Source of the DNA: Plumapathes pennacea
Lineage: Eukaryota > Cnidaria > Anthozoa > Antipatharia > Myriopathidae
Length of the DNA: 64,000 nt
NCBI GenBank assembly: GCA_964036295.1
Contig: OZ038469.1
Span: 15,743,591 to 15,807,590, forward strand
Reading direction: 5' to 3'
A program made the translations under genes and the position numbers. The notes below the pieces were generated by a model. That model did not search any database, was not told where the DNA came from, and saw only the letters and a program-made list of their open reading frames with translations. Below are positions 18,451 to 35,200 of the stretch, in pieces. The stretch's first letter is position 1. The number at the start of each line of letters is the position of its first letter.

Positions 18451-21400
18451 ATAAAAATCGTCGGCGTAATCCAGGGAATGTTTCCTGAAAATTTCGTGCA
18501 AATTTGAGATGGTTGAAAAATCTTGGAATTTTGACAAAATACTAAGGCTATAGCACAGGGTTTTTTGCCGATTTTGACCAAAAATTGAAAACTCTTGAAA
18601 CTTTCAGGAAACCTTCTTTGGACTATTACAAGACTTTTTGCAATACATCTTCCTTATCTATCTTCATCCGTTGGCGAGATATAGCAGCTTAACTCGAAAG
18701 GTGTGATGAATTAATTAGTGCATGATTTGCTGTAATTTGCTCTAATTTCTCACGACGCGCGGCCTAAAAGTTTACAAAAACTATGCAAAAACCGTCGGCA
18801 TAGTCCCAGCAACGTTTCCTGAAAGTTTCATGCGATTCTGAGATGGTCGAAAAATCTTGGAATTTTGACAAAATACTAAGGCTATAGCACAGGGTTTTTT
18901 GCCGATTTTGACCAAAAATTGAAAACTCTTGAAACTTTCAGGAAACCTTCTTTGGACAATTACAAGACTTTTTGCAATACATCTTCCTTATCTATCTTCA
19001 TCCGTTGGCGAGATATAGCAGCTTAACTCGAAAGGTGTGATGAATTAATTAGTGCATGATTTGCTGTAATTTGTTCTAATTTCTCACGACGCGCGGCCTA
19101 AAAGTTTACAAAAACTATGCAAAAACCGTCGGCATAGTCCCAGCAACGCTTCCTGAAAGTTTCATGCGATTCTGAGATGGTCGAAAAATCTTGGAATTTT
19201 GACAAAATACTAAGGCTATAGCACAGGGTTTTTTGCCGATTTTGACCAAAAATTGAAAACTCTTGAAACTTTCAGGAAACCTTCTTTGGACTATTACAAG
19301 ACTTTTTGCAATACATCTTCCTTATCTATCTTCATCCGCTGGCGAGATATAGCAGCTTAACTCGAAAGGTGTGATGAATTAATTAGTGCATGATTTGCTG
19401 TAATTTGTTCTAATTTCTCACGACGCGCGGCCTAAAAGTTTACAAAAACTATGCAAAAACCGTCGGCATAGTCCCAGCAACGTTTCCTGAAAGTTTCATG
19501 CGATTCTGAGATGGTCGAAAAATCTTGGAATTTTGACAAAATATTAAGGCTATAGCACAGGGTTTTTTGCCGATTTTGACCAAAAATTGAAAATTCTTGA
19601 AACTTTCAGGAAACCTTCTTTGGACTATTACAAGACTTTTTGCAATACATCTTCTATATCTATCTTCATCCGTTGGCGAGATATAGCAGCTTAACTCGAA
19701 AGGTGTGATGAATTAATTAGTGCATGATTTGCTGTAATTTGCTCTAATTTCTCACGACGCGCGGCCTAAAAGTTTACAAAAACTATGCAAAAACCGTCGG
19801 CATAGTCCCAGCAACGTTTTCTGAAAGTTTCATGCGATTCTGAGATGGTCGAAAAATCTTGGAATTTTGACAAAATACTAAGGCTATAGCACAGGGTTTT
19901 TTGCCGATTTTGACCAAAAATTGAAAACTCTTGAAACTTTCAGGAAACCTTCTTTGGACTATTACAAGACTTTTTGCAATACATCTTCCTTATCTATCTT
20001 CATCCGCTGGCGAGATATAGCAGCTTAACTCGAAAGGTGTGATGAATTAATTAGTGCATGATTTGCTGTAATTTGCTCTAATTTCTCACGACGCGCGGCC
20101 TAAAAGTTTACAAAAACTATGCAAAAACCGTCGGCATAGTCCCAGCAACGTTTCCTGAAAGTTTCATGCGATTCTGAGATGGTCGAAAAATCTTGGAATT
20201 TTGACAAAATACTAAGGCTATAGCACAGGGTTTTTTGCCGATTTTGACCAAAAATTGAAAACTCTTGAAACTTTCAGGAAACCTTCTTTGGACTATTACA
20301 AGACTTTTTGCAATACATCTTCTGTATCTATCTTCATCCGTTGGCGAGATATAGAAGATTAGCTCGAAAGGTGTGATGAATTAATTAGTGCATGATTTGC
20401 TGTAATTTGTTCTAATTTCTCACGACGCGCGGCCTAAAAGTTTACAAAAACTATGCAAAAGCCGTGGGCATAGTCCCAGCAACGTTTCCTGAAAGTTTCA
20501 TGCGATTCTGAGATGGTCGAAAAATCTTGGAATTTTGACAAAATACTAAGGCTATAGCACAGGGTTTTTTGCCGATTTTGACCAAAAATTGAAAACTCTT
20601 GAAACTTTCAGGAAACCTTCTTTGGACTATTACAAGACTTTTTGCAATACATCTTCCTTATCTATCTTCATCCGCTGGCGAGATATAGAAGCTTAACTCG
20701 AAAGGTGTGATGAATTAATTAGTGCATGATTTGCTGTAATTTGTTCTAATTTCTCACGACGCGCGGCCTAAAAGTTTACAAAAACTATGCAAAAACCGTC
20801 GGCATAGTCCCAGCAACGTTTCCTGAAAGTTTCATGCGATTCTGAGATGGTCGAAAAATCTTGGAATTTTGACAAAATACTAAGGCTATAGCACAGGGTT
20901 TTTTGCCGATTTTGACCAAAAATTGAAAACTCTTGAAACTTTCAGGAAACCTTCTTTGGACTATTACAAGACTTTTTGCAATACATCTTCCTTATCTATC
21001 TTCATCCGCTGGCGAGATATAGCAGCTTAACTCGAAAGGTGTGATGAATTAATTAGTGCATGATTTGCTGTAATTTGCTCTAATTTCTCACGACGCGCGG
21101 CCTAAAAGTTTACAAAAACTATGCAAAAACCGTCGGCATAGTCCCAGCAACGTTTCCTGAAAGTTTCATGCGATTCTGAGATGGTCGAAAAATCTTGGAA
21201 TTTTGACAAAATACTAAGGCTATAGCACAGGGTTTTTTGCCGATTTTGACCAAAAATTGAAAACTCTTGAAACTTTCAGGAAACCTTCTTTGGACTATTA
21301 CAAGACTTTTTGCAATACATCTTCTGTATCTATCTTCATCCGTTGGCGAGATATAGAAGATTAGCTCGAAAGGTGTGATGAATTAATTAGTGCATGATTT

Positions 21401-24400
21401 GCTGTAATTTGTTCTAATTTCTCACGACGCGCGGCCTAAAAGTTTACAAAAACTATGCAAAAGCCGTCGGCATAGTCCCAGCAACGTTTCCTGAAAGTTT
21501 CATGCGATTCTGAGATGGTCGAAAAATCTTGGAATTTTGACAAAATACTAAGGCTATAGCACAGGGTTTTTTGCCGATTTTGACCAAAAATTCAAAACTC
21601 TTGAAACTTTCAGGAAACCTTCTTTGGACTATTACAAGACTTTTTGCAATACATCTTCCTTATCTATCTTCATCCGCTGGCGAGATATAGAAGCTTAACT
21701 CGAAAGGTGTGATGAATTAATTAGTGCATGATTTGCTGTAATTTGTTCTAATTTCTCACGACGCGCGGCCTAAAAGTTTACAAAAACTATGCAAAAACCG
21801 TCGGCATAGTCCCAGCAACGTTTCCTGAAAGTTTCATGCGATTCTGAGATGGTCGAAAAATCTTGGAATTTTGACAAAATACTAAGGCTATAGCACAGGG
21901 TTTTTTGCCGATTTTGACCAAAAATTCAAAACTCTTGAAACTTTCAGGAAACCTTCTTTGGACTATTACAAGACTTTTTGCAATACATCTTCCTTATCTA
22001 TCTTCATCCGTTGGCGAGATATAGCAGCTTAACTCGAAAGGTGTGATGAATTAATTAGTGCATGATTTGCTGTAATTTGTTCTAATTTCTCACGACGCGC
22101 GGCCTAAAAGTTTACAAAAACTATGCAAAAGCCGTGGGCATAGTCCCAGCAACGTTTCCTGAAAGTTTCATGCGATTCTGAGATGGTCGAAAAATCTTGG
22201 AATTTTGACAAAATACTAAGGCTATAGCACAGGGTTTTTTGCCGATTTTGACCAAAAATTGAAAACTCTTGAAACTTTCAGGAAACCTTTTTTGGACTAT
22301 TACAAGACTTTTTGCAATACATCTTCCTTATCTATCTTCATCCGCTGGCGAGATATAGCAGCTTAACTCGAAAGGTGTGATGAATTAATTAGTGCATGAT
22401 TTGCTGTAATTTGTTCTAATTTCTCACGACGCGCGGCCTAAAAGTTTACAAAAACTATGCAAAAGCCGTCGGCATAGTCCCAGCAACGTTTCCTGAAAGT
22501 TTCATGCGATTCTGAGATGGTCGAAAAATCTTGGAATTTTGACAAAATACTAAGGCTATAGCACAGGGTTTTTTGCCGATTTTGACCAAAAATTCAAAAC
22601 TCTTGAAACTTTCAGGAAACCTTCTTTGGACTATTACAAGACTTTTTGCAATACATCTTCCTTATCTATCTTCATCCGTTGGCGAGATATAGCAGCTTAA
22701 CTCGAAAGGTGTGATGAATTAATTAGTGCATGATTTGCTGTAATTTGCTCTAATTTCTCACGACGCGCGGCCTAAAAGTTTACAAAAACTATGCAAAAGC
22801 CGTGGGCATAGTCCCAGCAACGTTTCCTGAAAGTTTCATGCGATTCTGAGATGGTCGAAAAATCTTGGAATTTTGACAAAATACTAAGGCTATAGCACAG
22901 GGTTTTTTGCCGATTTTGACCAAAAATTGAAAACTCTTGAAACTTTCAGGAAACCTTTTTTGGACTATTACAAGACTTTTTGCAATACATCTTCCTTATC
23001 TATCTTCATCCGCTGGCGAGATATAGCAGCTTAACTCGAAAGGTGTGATGAATTAATTAGTGCATGATTTGCTGTAATTTGTTCTAATTTCTCACGACGC
23101 GCGGCCTAAAAGTTTACAAAAACTATGCAAAAGCCGTCGGCATAGTCCCAGCAACGTTTCCTGAAAGTTTCATGCGATTCTGAGATGGTCGAAAAATCTT
23201 GGAATTTTGACAAAATACTAAGGCTATAGCACAGGGTTTTTTGCCGATTTTGACCAAAAATTCAAAACTCTTGAAACTTTCAGGAAACCTTCTTTGGACT
23301 ATTACAAGACTTTTTGCAATACATCTTCCTTATCTATCTTCATCCGTTGGCGAGATATAGCAGCTTAACTCGAAAGGTGTGATGAATTAATTAGTGCATG
23401 ATTTGCTGTAATTTGTTCTAATTTCTCACGACGCGCGGCCTAAAAGTTTACAAAAACTATGCAAAAGCCGTGGGCATAGTCCCAGCAACGTTTCCTGAAA
23501 GTTTCATGCGATTCTGAGATGGTCGAAAAATCTTGGAATTTTGACAAAATACTAAGGCTATAGCACAGGGTTTTTTGCCGATTTTGACCAAAAATTGAAA
23601 ACTCTTGAAACTTTCAGGAAACCTTCTTTGGACTATTACAAGACTTTTTGCAATACATCTTCCTTATCTATCTTCATCCGCTGGCGAGATATAGCAGCTT
23701 AACTCGAAAGGTGTGATGAATTAATTAGTGCATGATTTGCTGTAATTTGTTCTAATTTCTCACGACGCGCGGCCTAAAAGTTTACAAAAACTATGCAAAA
23801 GCCGTCGGCATAGTCCCAGCAACGTTTCCTGAAAGTTTCATGCGATTCTGAGATGGTTGAAAAATCTTGGAATTTTGACAAAATACTAAGGCTATAGCAC
23901 AGGGTTTTTTGCCGATTTTGACCAAAAATTCAAAACTCTTGAAACTTTCAGAAAATCTTCTTTGGACTATTACAAGACTTTTTGCAATACGTCTTCCTTA
24001 TCTATCTTCATCCGTTGGCGAGATATAGCAGCTTAACTCGAAAGGTGTGATGAATTAATTAGTGCATGATTTGCTGTAATTTGCTCTAATTTCTCACGAC
24101 GCGCGGCCTAAAAGTTTACAAAAACTATGCAAAAACCGTCGGCATAGTCCCAGCAACGTTTCCTGAAAGTTTCATGCGATTCTGAGATGGTCGAAAAATC
24201 TTGGAATTTTGACAAAATACTAAGGCTATAGCACAGGATTTTTTTGCCGATTTTGACCAAAAATTGAAAACTCTTGAAACTTTCAGGAAACCTTCTTTGG
24301 ACTATTACAAGACTTTTTGCAATACATCTTCCTTATCTATCTTCATCCGCTGGCGAGATATAGCAGCTTAACTCGAAAGGTGTGATGAATTAATTAGTGC

Positions 24401-25090
24401 ATGATTTGCTGTAATTTGTTCTAATTTCTCACGACGCGCGGCCTAAAAGTTTACAAAAACTATGCAAAAACCGTCGGCATAGTCTCAGCAACGTTTCCTG
24501 AAAGTTTTATGCGATTCTGAGATGGTTGAAAAATCTTGGAATTTTGACAAAATACTAAGGCTATAGCACAGGGTTTTTTGCCGATTTTGGCCAAAAGTTG
24601 AAAACTCTTGAAACTTTCAGGAAACTTTCCTTGGACTATAACAAGACTTTTTGCAGTAAATTTTCTTTATGTATCTTCATCCGTTGGGGAGATATAGCAG
24701 CATAAATTTTGCTCGTTTGCGTGAAAGGTGTGATGAATTAATTAGTGCATGATTTTGCTGTAATTTGCTTTAATTTCTCTCGACGCGCGCTCTAAAAGTT
24801 TACAAAAACTATGCAAAAGTCGTCGGCGTAGTCCAGGGAATATTTCCTGAAAATTTCATGCGATTCTGAGATGGTCGAAAAATCTTGGAATTTTGACAAA
24901 TTACTAAGGCTATAGCACAGGGTTTTTTGCCGATTTTGGCCAAAAGTTGAAAACTCCTGAAACTTTCAGGAAAGGTTCCTTGGACTATAACAAGACTTTT
25001 TCCAATACATTTTCTTTATATATCTTCATCCGTTGGCGAGATATAGCAGCTTAAAGTTGGCTCGTTTGCTCGAAAGGTGTGATGAATTAA

Positions 25091-25612
25091 AGTGCTTATA
25101 AGCCTTCAGACATTACGTTTTTATATGAAAGTAGGAAGTAATCTAAACAATTTATGGCCAAAGAAACTCTGCTCCGAAGCGTTTTTATATATTTTTCCGC
25201 CCGGCAAACATGCGATTTTGACCGCCATTTTGAATCTGACCGCGCAAAGTTTTTCGATCGAGAGCCTGGGTTATGACGTCAGAGGAGGGATTCGTTTCTT
25301 GTCAAACAAAACTTTCACACAGATTTTGCAGTTGGCGAGGTGAGAATTATGCCTCATAAATGTGTTGTCGAGAAAAACGTAACCAAGGGAAAAAAACAAC
25401 TAAGGTAAAGAGACGCCAAAGCGATGCCAGTGCCTTCTCTGACGTCACAGACCCAGTCTCCCATGTCGCTCGGTCAAGATTTCGGAATTCTGAGTTCAAC
25501 CACGTGAAAAAAGTATAAGAACGCTTCGGAACGGAGTTTCTTTGAATATAAGTTGCTTAGATCACTTCCTACTTTCATATAAAAACGTAACGTCTGAAGG
25601 CTTATAGGCACT
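25091..25612. mobile_element. 522-bp TTAA-flanked MITE inserted in the satellite
   Basis: Terminal inverted repeats of about 54 bp (AGTGCTTATAAGCCTTCAGA at the left, mirrored at the right with three or so mismatches) are flanked by TTAA at 25087-25090 and 25613-25616. Removing the element and one TTAA restores the satellite text GAATTAATTAGTGC. TTAA duplication is typical of piggyBac-type transposition. The ends do not start with the usual CCC, so the superfamily is an inference. Confidence 0.88.
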
Positions 25613-26330
25613 TTAATTAGTGCTTGATTTTGTCTAATTTGCTTTAATTTCTCTCGACGCGCGCGCTAAAAGTTTACAAAAACTATGCAAAACCTATCGC
25701 CACAGTCTCAGAAGCGTTTGCTGAAAGTTTCATGCGATTGTGAGATGGTCGAAAAATAATCGGATTTTGACAAAATACGGAGGCTATAGCACAGGATGTT
25801 TTGGCGATTTTGGCCAAAAATTGAAAACTCTTGAAACTTTCAGGAAACTTTCCTTGGATTATTACAAGACTTTTTCGAATACATTTGCTTTATGTTTCTT
25901 TATCCGTTGGCGAGATATAGCAGCTTTTATTGTTTTAATTTGTGCATGATTTGCTCTAATTTTCTCGAATTTATACGACACGCGGGTAAAAGTTTACAAA
26001 AGCTATTTAAAACCAATTACTCTAATTTGTCACAACGCGCGGGCTAAAACTTTAGAAATGCTATTGAAAAATCGTCGGTATAGTCCCAGGAACGTTTCCT
26101 GAAAGTTTCATGCGATTTCTGAGGTGGTCGAAAAATGACCGGATTTTGCCAAAATACTGAGGCTATAGTACAGGGTTTTTTGTAAAAAAATTGAAAACTC
26201 TTGAAACTTTCAGGAAACCTTCTTTGGACTTTAACAAGACTTTTTTTTAGTATATTTGCTTTATCTATCTTTATCTGTTGGCATGATATAGCAGCTTAAT
26301 TTTGGCTCCTATGCTCGAAAGGTGTGATGT

Positions 26331-28712
26331 TAATGAGGTTAATGATCGGACTTCGAAACAGCAAGAGTAATAGAGTTATACTAGTTCTGTAGTAGTACAA
26401 GAGCACTACTCATTTCTTACAATTACTATTACTATTATTACTTCAAAGCCCATCCGCGAACCTAGTAATTAAGCGAAGTGAATTAGAGGAGAGGCTCTGA
26501 GAAACGGAAAGCTGGTATGGCGAAGTAAAAGATTGATGAAAATTGGGTTATTTAACAATGTTTTGAGGCAAAATAATCTTTTGCATTGCGTCCGTTCATG
26601 AACAATTCCGCTCATGAAGTTGGCATAAGTCTTCAGCCAAATCAAGAATATTGGAGCCAAAATGAAAGACGTTTCACAGAGCCTCCCATTCTAAATACTT
26701 TTCGAAATAAAGAGGGAAAGCATTCCCTTGCTTCTAATAAACACGCACAATATGAGATATGGCTGTTGAATCACCAGAAATTCTTAAAGGTAGAATAGAA
26801 GTTTTTGCTTCGCACCAAATTGTTCAAATGGCTGATATTTAGCCTAAAAACTCGAAGTCAGAATGCAAAGAAAATGTGTGCAATTAACAAAACAACGTTG
26901 CAATTGACCACCGCAAAGTTCCATTTAAAACTTGCGACTAGCCAATTAAGCAAAATTCGTATTTCGAAAGCAAATTTTCCATTTGAAATTTGCCGAGATA
27001 AAAATTTCCCTAGTTTTCTCGTTCCTATTTCAGCATCGCAAAATTCCATTTGAAATTTGCGATTAGATTTTCAGTGATTCGAAAGCGACAACCACATCCC
27101 GTTACATGCAGAGATCAAGCATACTAAAATGACTGCAATGCCGTTGACGCGAAATTGGTCACAATAAAGAAACCACGCAAAAAACTGTTTCGAAAGAAAA
27201 CCGTGCCGAACTCGAGATACAAAAAGGATGAATATTTTTTTGTCGAGAAACAATAGGGTGAGTATCACGTGTTGGTCTCCGAGGAAAAAGTTTTCGGCAA
27301 AAACAAAAAACATCACCAACAACAACAGAAAAGAAACTTGATTTCTAATTTGTTGAAAAAACTTGCTATTTTCGTGTTCTTCGTTAAATAGAGAGGAAAA
27401 TCTCTACGAAAACTTTCTGATAAACCACTTTTCGACTAAAATTCTCCGTCAAAATCTGTAGCACTGAACTGAATGTTTGCGTTAGCCACAAAAATGATTT
27501 TGAATCTCGCGGGTTTGCAGTTGTACATGGCTAATTTGATTTGAATAGTATAAAAATATAAGTTCTTTCGCGATGTACTGATTTGTGTAGAAAATATATG
27601 GTGTTCTTTTCAACGGCTTGTTTTGCAGTCATGTAAAGTAAGCTTGGCTAACTACGAAACCTGGCGAGGTGTCTCGATAAAACATATGCCTGAAGCACTG
27701 ATTTCTCAGCAATTAAATAAAGAAAATCCGTTTAAGCCAAATCAAACCAAATTTCTGACACGAGAAAAAACGCGAACCTCGAAAAGTTATCGAAACACCT
27801 TGACTCGTGTAATAACGAATATACAAGGCTGATAGGTTCCATGCATCATAAAAATAACTGCTATTGGAGATAGGCAATATGTCTGAAGTTAAAGTAAAAT
27901 TTGTTGATAGAAATATAGTCGGTAGTTTGATCAGCACGGAAATGCATGATATCAATCATCCTCAATAATTAAATTTGCATCAAATTAATCACAGTAGTAA
28001 ACCCTACTTTACAGTAGTCTAGCTCTTGTGTCCTTGCAGGAACCATTGCTTGTTACTATCCATGGTAGCCCACTGCAGTCCATTCCAGTCTACTGCAGTC
28101 CATTTAATAATTCCATCCTCATCGTCACTTGAGTTCTGTGTGCAAAGGAACGCATTTTGTAAGCTAACAATGTATTTTGGCTGGGTTAAATGTATATGTA
28201 TACTGTACTGACTGAGATGAAACTCTGACCCCATAATGCGAAGGCAGTAAACTCAAAACTTACCCGGCATAATTTGTCTCGGAGCTTGACGGTGCAGTTT
28301 CGCTCAGTTCCCGTCTATTCTGCCACTCTTCCTTTGCCCTGAAGTCGAAGAACACGTTTGGACAGCTAAACTATCTCTTGGGCAAAACAAACAACAGGAA
28401 TGAACACGAAACGTACCGAATAATTCGACATTCGACAACAACAACGTAGAAATAATGATATACAGAAGAGAAAAGTGTGAAAAGATTCTTGCATACTTTA
28501 ATTATGTCACAGTCTAGTACACAGACTCATCGGGGGGAAACCGCTCCGAAACTTTTTTGGGAGCCTGGGGCTAGTGATTATGGAACATTTCTGCCCAGCG
28601 GTGGAAGTGGTGGACGTAAATGGTATCTTACATGAAGTACTCAACAGATGAACTTGCATGTGGTGAAGGTTTTTACAGTGTTTTCAACTGTTGTTTCTCG
28701 TTTCCCTTTCTC
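26331..28712. other. Intergenic, no gene seen
   Basis: AT-rich sequence between the satellite and RRP36. Open frames are short and lack conserved features or splice partners. The stretch just before 28713 presumably holds the RRP36 promoter, but no clear TATA or initiator stands out. Confidence 0.6.
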
Positions 28713-31728
<3,016 letters not shown>

Positions 31729-32248
31729 GAAAAAAGAAAGTAGTTTTAAGATTTGAATTGTAACTTACAGACTAAGACACATTAACAGAGAGGTGTAAAG
31801 TGTTGGTGATAGAACCGCACTTCAAGAACAAATGGAGGACAAGTAGTATGGCCCACTGTTTTGTATTGCACACTTCTGAGAGATGTTTAACTTTGTACAG
31901 AACCCCCTTTCACAGAGAGTACACAAGCTGACGGGACACTCAACAACCGCTACAACCAACTGCTACAACCAACCGCTTAGTACAGTTCGACTACAATACT
32001 GTACTCTGCCATTCTATTACATCAGTCTTCTGTTTGCCACATTTACTTGTTATACTGCTAGTGCTGCTGTGACAACTACTATTAGTGTAAATTGCTGTTG
32101 GTGGTACCACGTTGAGGCCACAATTTCGTAAAAGTAAGTCCCGTATAACACATTGCTGTATGAATGACTTAATATGTGTTTCTGTGCTACCGGGATTTGC
32201 TCGTTGCCGTGTTCACCTGTTCAACTGACCAGGTTTAATTGTACTCAT
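31729..32248. other. Convergent 3' region
   Basis: It lies between the stop codons of RRP36 (plus) and the PAN/F5/8C gene (minus) and presumably holds both 3' UTRs. I see no further coding sequence. Confidence 0.6.
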
Positions 32249-35200
32249 TCACAGTGTACATCCATAGAGCTCAATTCGAAGGGATATTCTATAACTCCAG
32301 TTTTGGGGTCTGATTCTGACACACATGGCTATGAATGGCGGATCCATCTTGTTCTTTACGATGCCTTCTTTGTTGTTGTTGCCTTCAAACACCTGCGACA
32401 ATAAGACTTGATATGAATAATACCAAGATTGATACATCAGAGATTCGTGCTGCATCTGCAAACATTTTCAAGAGCAAAGCGTGACTGTCTTTCTTCAGCT
32501 GAATTTAAGACATTAAAACATTTCTACAACGTAAAGTGACGCTTCTTGTTGAATTTTGTTTGTGTTGTTGGTTATGTGGGTTCGTCCGTAGCTGGGAGTA
32601 ATTCCATTTCCCACAGAACGTAATCAGGCAGTACAAGAGTTTCCTGTCGGTCTGCAATATTTAAGCAGGCGTTGACATGAGCGAATTTAGTCGAAGCTCT
32701 CTGGGCGCCCGGGGGGGTACTCCCTATGATCGGCTATACGGGGAGGCTCCGCCCAAAAGGGGTGTATTTTTACGATCGAGGTATAAAATGACGTTTTTTA
32801 GGTATTTTAAAGAGTCAATAAAAAGAGTGGAGTGAGGAAATAATTTTGGTATTTTAAAGGCGTACGAAAAACCGGGGAAAAAAACGGCGGAAGACCGGAA
32901 ACTCCGCCTTGTTAAAAGAGGGAAGCACCCCGCCGTGGAATCGTCTGCCGGACGCATCAAAGGTATAAAAAAGGGGTGCATTTGTACTGGAGGTATATAA
33001 AAGGGTCCCGATTTTGCCCCTAGGATGGTATTTTAAAGTGTAAGGGGTTGACAGTCCGGGCGGAGCCTCCCCGTACAAAAGTCCTTTGAGTACCCCCCCC
33101 CCCCCCCCCCCCCGGGTCTGGGCGTACACTTTCGTAAGTGGACACCTGTACGAAACCCCGTATAAACTCTAGCTCAGACAAACCGTATTTACATGTCATT
33201 CTCGTGAGAAACGAACAATTCCACCGAGTTACAAACACTTATTCCTTCCCAAGGGCGTCTGCTTACGAGAGCTTCGACTATTATTTGTCCTTTGCAGCCT
33301 TAGGAGAAATTAAAAACTAATCTGCAGTACCTTTCGTGGGACACCTGTGCCTGGATATTCCGTCCATCCTGTGCAGTCAGTTTGGCTGTACTCCACAGTG
33401 TACTTCTGCACCCAACCTAGTGGGTTTGAACAGCCTTGTGTCGCCACGGCAGTGATGTTCGTACTGCTTAAGAATCTAACTTGAAGCCACTGTCTACTGT
33501 CTGAATTAATCGGTGCCCACGCTCCCCACGCGTTGTTGAGTCTGCCCTTCCAAACTGTCCCTGACGATGCACTCATTTGGTCGCCTGGTATCCTTTTGTC
33601 TTCTAGTCCAAGAGCCTGGTTACAATCTGTTATAGAGAGATAAAGAATCGTGCTGTGTATTAGGGTGATTACTTGCTAAACGTATCAGCTGTCACCAAGA
33701 TGAGATATACCCATACTATCTCACTGACATCGGTGACCTCCAGTTGAATAGTGTGTAATCGTTTTCTGTACGACATGGATTTTAGTGTCCCTCGTCAAAC
33801 CGGTTTAGACCGGTTTACGGAAAGTTCCCAGCCTTCAGAAATGGCGTTTTGGACAGCCAAATTTGAAAACCGGCTTTTCCAGGGGAGCATGCCCCGGACT
33901 CCTAGAAGTTTGCCCCTTCGCCGCTTTAAGACCTTTAAGATTTGGGAACAGGTCAAATCGATCTTCTCCTGGATCCGCTCCTGTCGAACACTTCATTCAT
34001 TCTTTCATTCGTTCGGCAACTTCACAAATAAAAGAAAAAAAAGAACGTTTTGCTGAACGCCAGGCTATCGTGCTCGTTTCAGTTATATAACGCCTGCGGT
34101 GCAGCCAATCAGGGTACGCGTACTATTTACCTCGTTATATTAGCGACTAGAAAGCCAGGTACAATTACGACCAAAAGACATAAATGTTAACCCTTTCACA
34201 GTTCAAGCAGTTGAACGTTTTCTTGGTCGAGTCGAATTCTTCTTTGGAAGTGAACAGATTTATGAAGAAATGTGCCACTCCTTGCTGTATACCTGTTTGA
34301 CTTGTTCGTACCTGGTCGTGATGTTGGAGTGACCTGTATGGACACCACTGATGACGTCATGAGCACCGCAGAGAAAGAAGGCGTTCCAAGTAAAGCAGAT
34401 GTGGATTGGATGTCAATCAAGCCTTCCGGGGGACTTGGTGTAGAAGAAAACCCGACACCTATAAAACGACATAAAATGCACAAACTTTAGAATGAAAGGT
34501 GCGAATGTGTTGGTCAATATATTTTGCTAAAGTCTTATTAGATTTTTCCCATAGAAAATATCTTTTACTGTCATATTGATTTTTTCAATTAAATTTTGTA
34601 AATGACAAATTAAAATTAAAAAGAACTTCGTTCAAAGAGATTTCTTGAGTAATCATTATTCATTTGACTATTTATTAGCCGGCGAACTTTTCCAGGTTGA
34701 TTCAAATTTGCCTTTGGCAGTGACAATTCAGTGATATAAAGGAGAGACAGTATATCGGATGATTCTGGTCTGCAAAAACAAGTATCTGTCGAAATAATCT
34801 TTTTTGAGATTGGTTTTGTTTTTACATAATTGCAATATAACCAAAGAAACACTTCTTCAATCTGTTCGCCAAGTTAAATCATGTGGCCCGTCAAATTGTC
34901 TCCGCATTTTAAACTGTGCACGATTGTGAATGTGGTTTATAGTTAGGCAAGACGAAACAAACCGTGGAACGTACGTGCGGCCCGGTGAATTTATTTGTTT
35001 TTTGGCGATTTTAATCAACATGCCATCGTTTAACACTTTCTGACCACAATGAGCCAACTAAAATGAAAAGAATTACCCTATGGTTTATTAATTCTTTGCC
35101 TTCTAGGAGCTTTTTATGAAACAGTAATAGCTAGAACTAGCTAAATGGAAACACAGAAAAAAGAAAGACAAAGCAAAGAGGAATAGCTCTGACAACTTTT

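Larger units (their letters stand above)
17640..26330 (+). repeat. 334-bp satellite array with divergent edges
   Basis: The anchor [C/T]TGGCGAGATATAG recurs at 18671, 19005, 19339, 19673, 20007 and so on to 24684: 18 successive spacings of 334 bp with a single 335. Core copies (about 18540-24700) differ by a few bases each. Edge copies (17640-18540 and 24700-26330) are more divergent and carry indels. There is no open frame of note and no gene. Each monomer contains inverted arms (GTTTCCTGAAAGTTTCA / TGAAACTTTCAGGAAAC). I do not recognise it as a named satellite. Confidence 0.97.

Noticed and set aside
25092-25343. 83-codon frame inside the TTAA element
   Set aside because: It begins within the terminal repeat and has no transposase features.
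17640-26330. CRISPR-like or coding repeat array
   Set aside because: Units are 334 bp with no short repeat/spacer alternation and no lasting open frame. It is a eukaryotic satellite.
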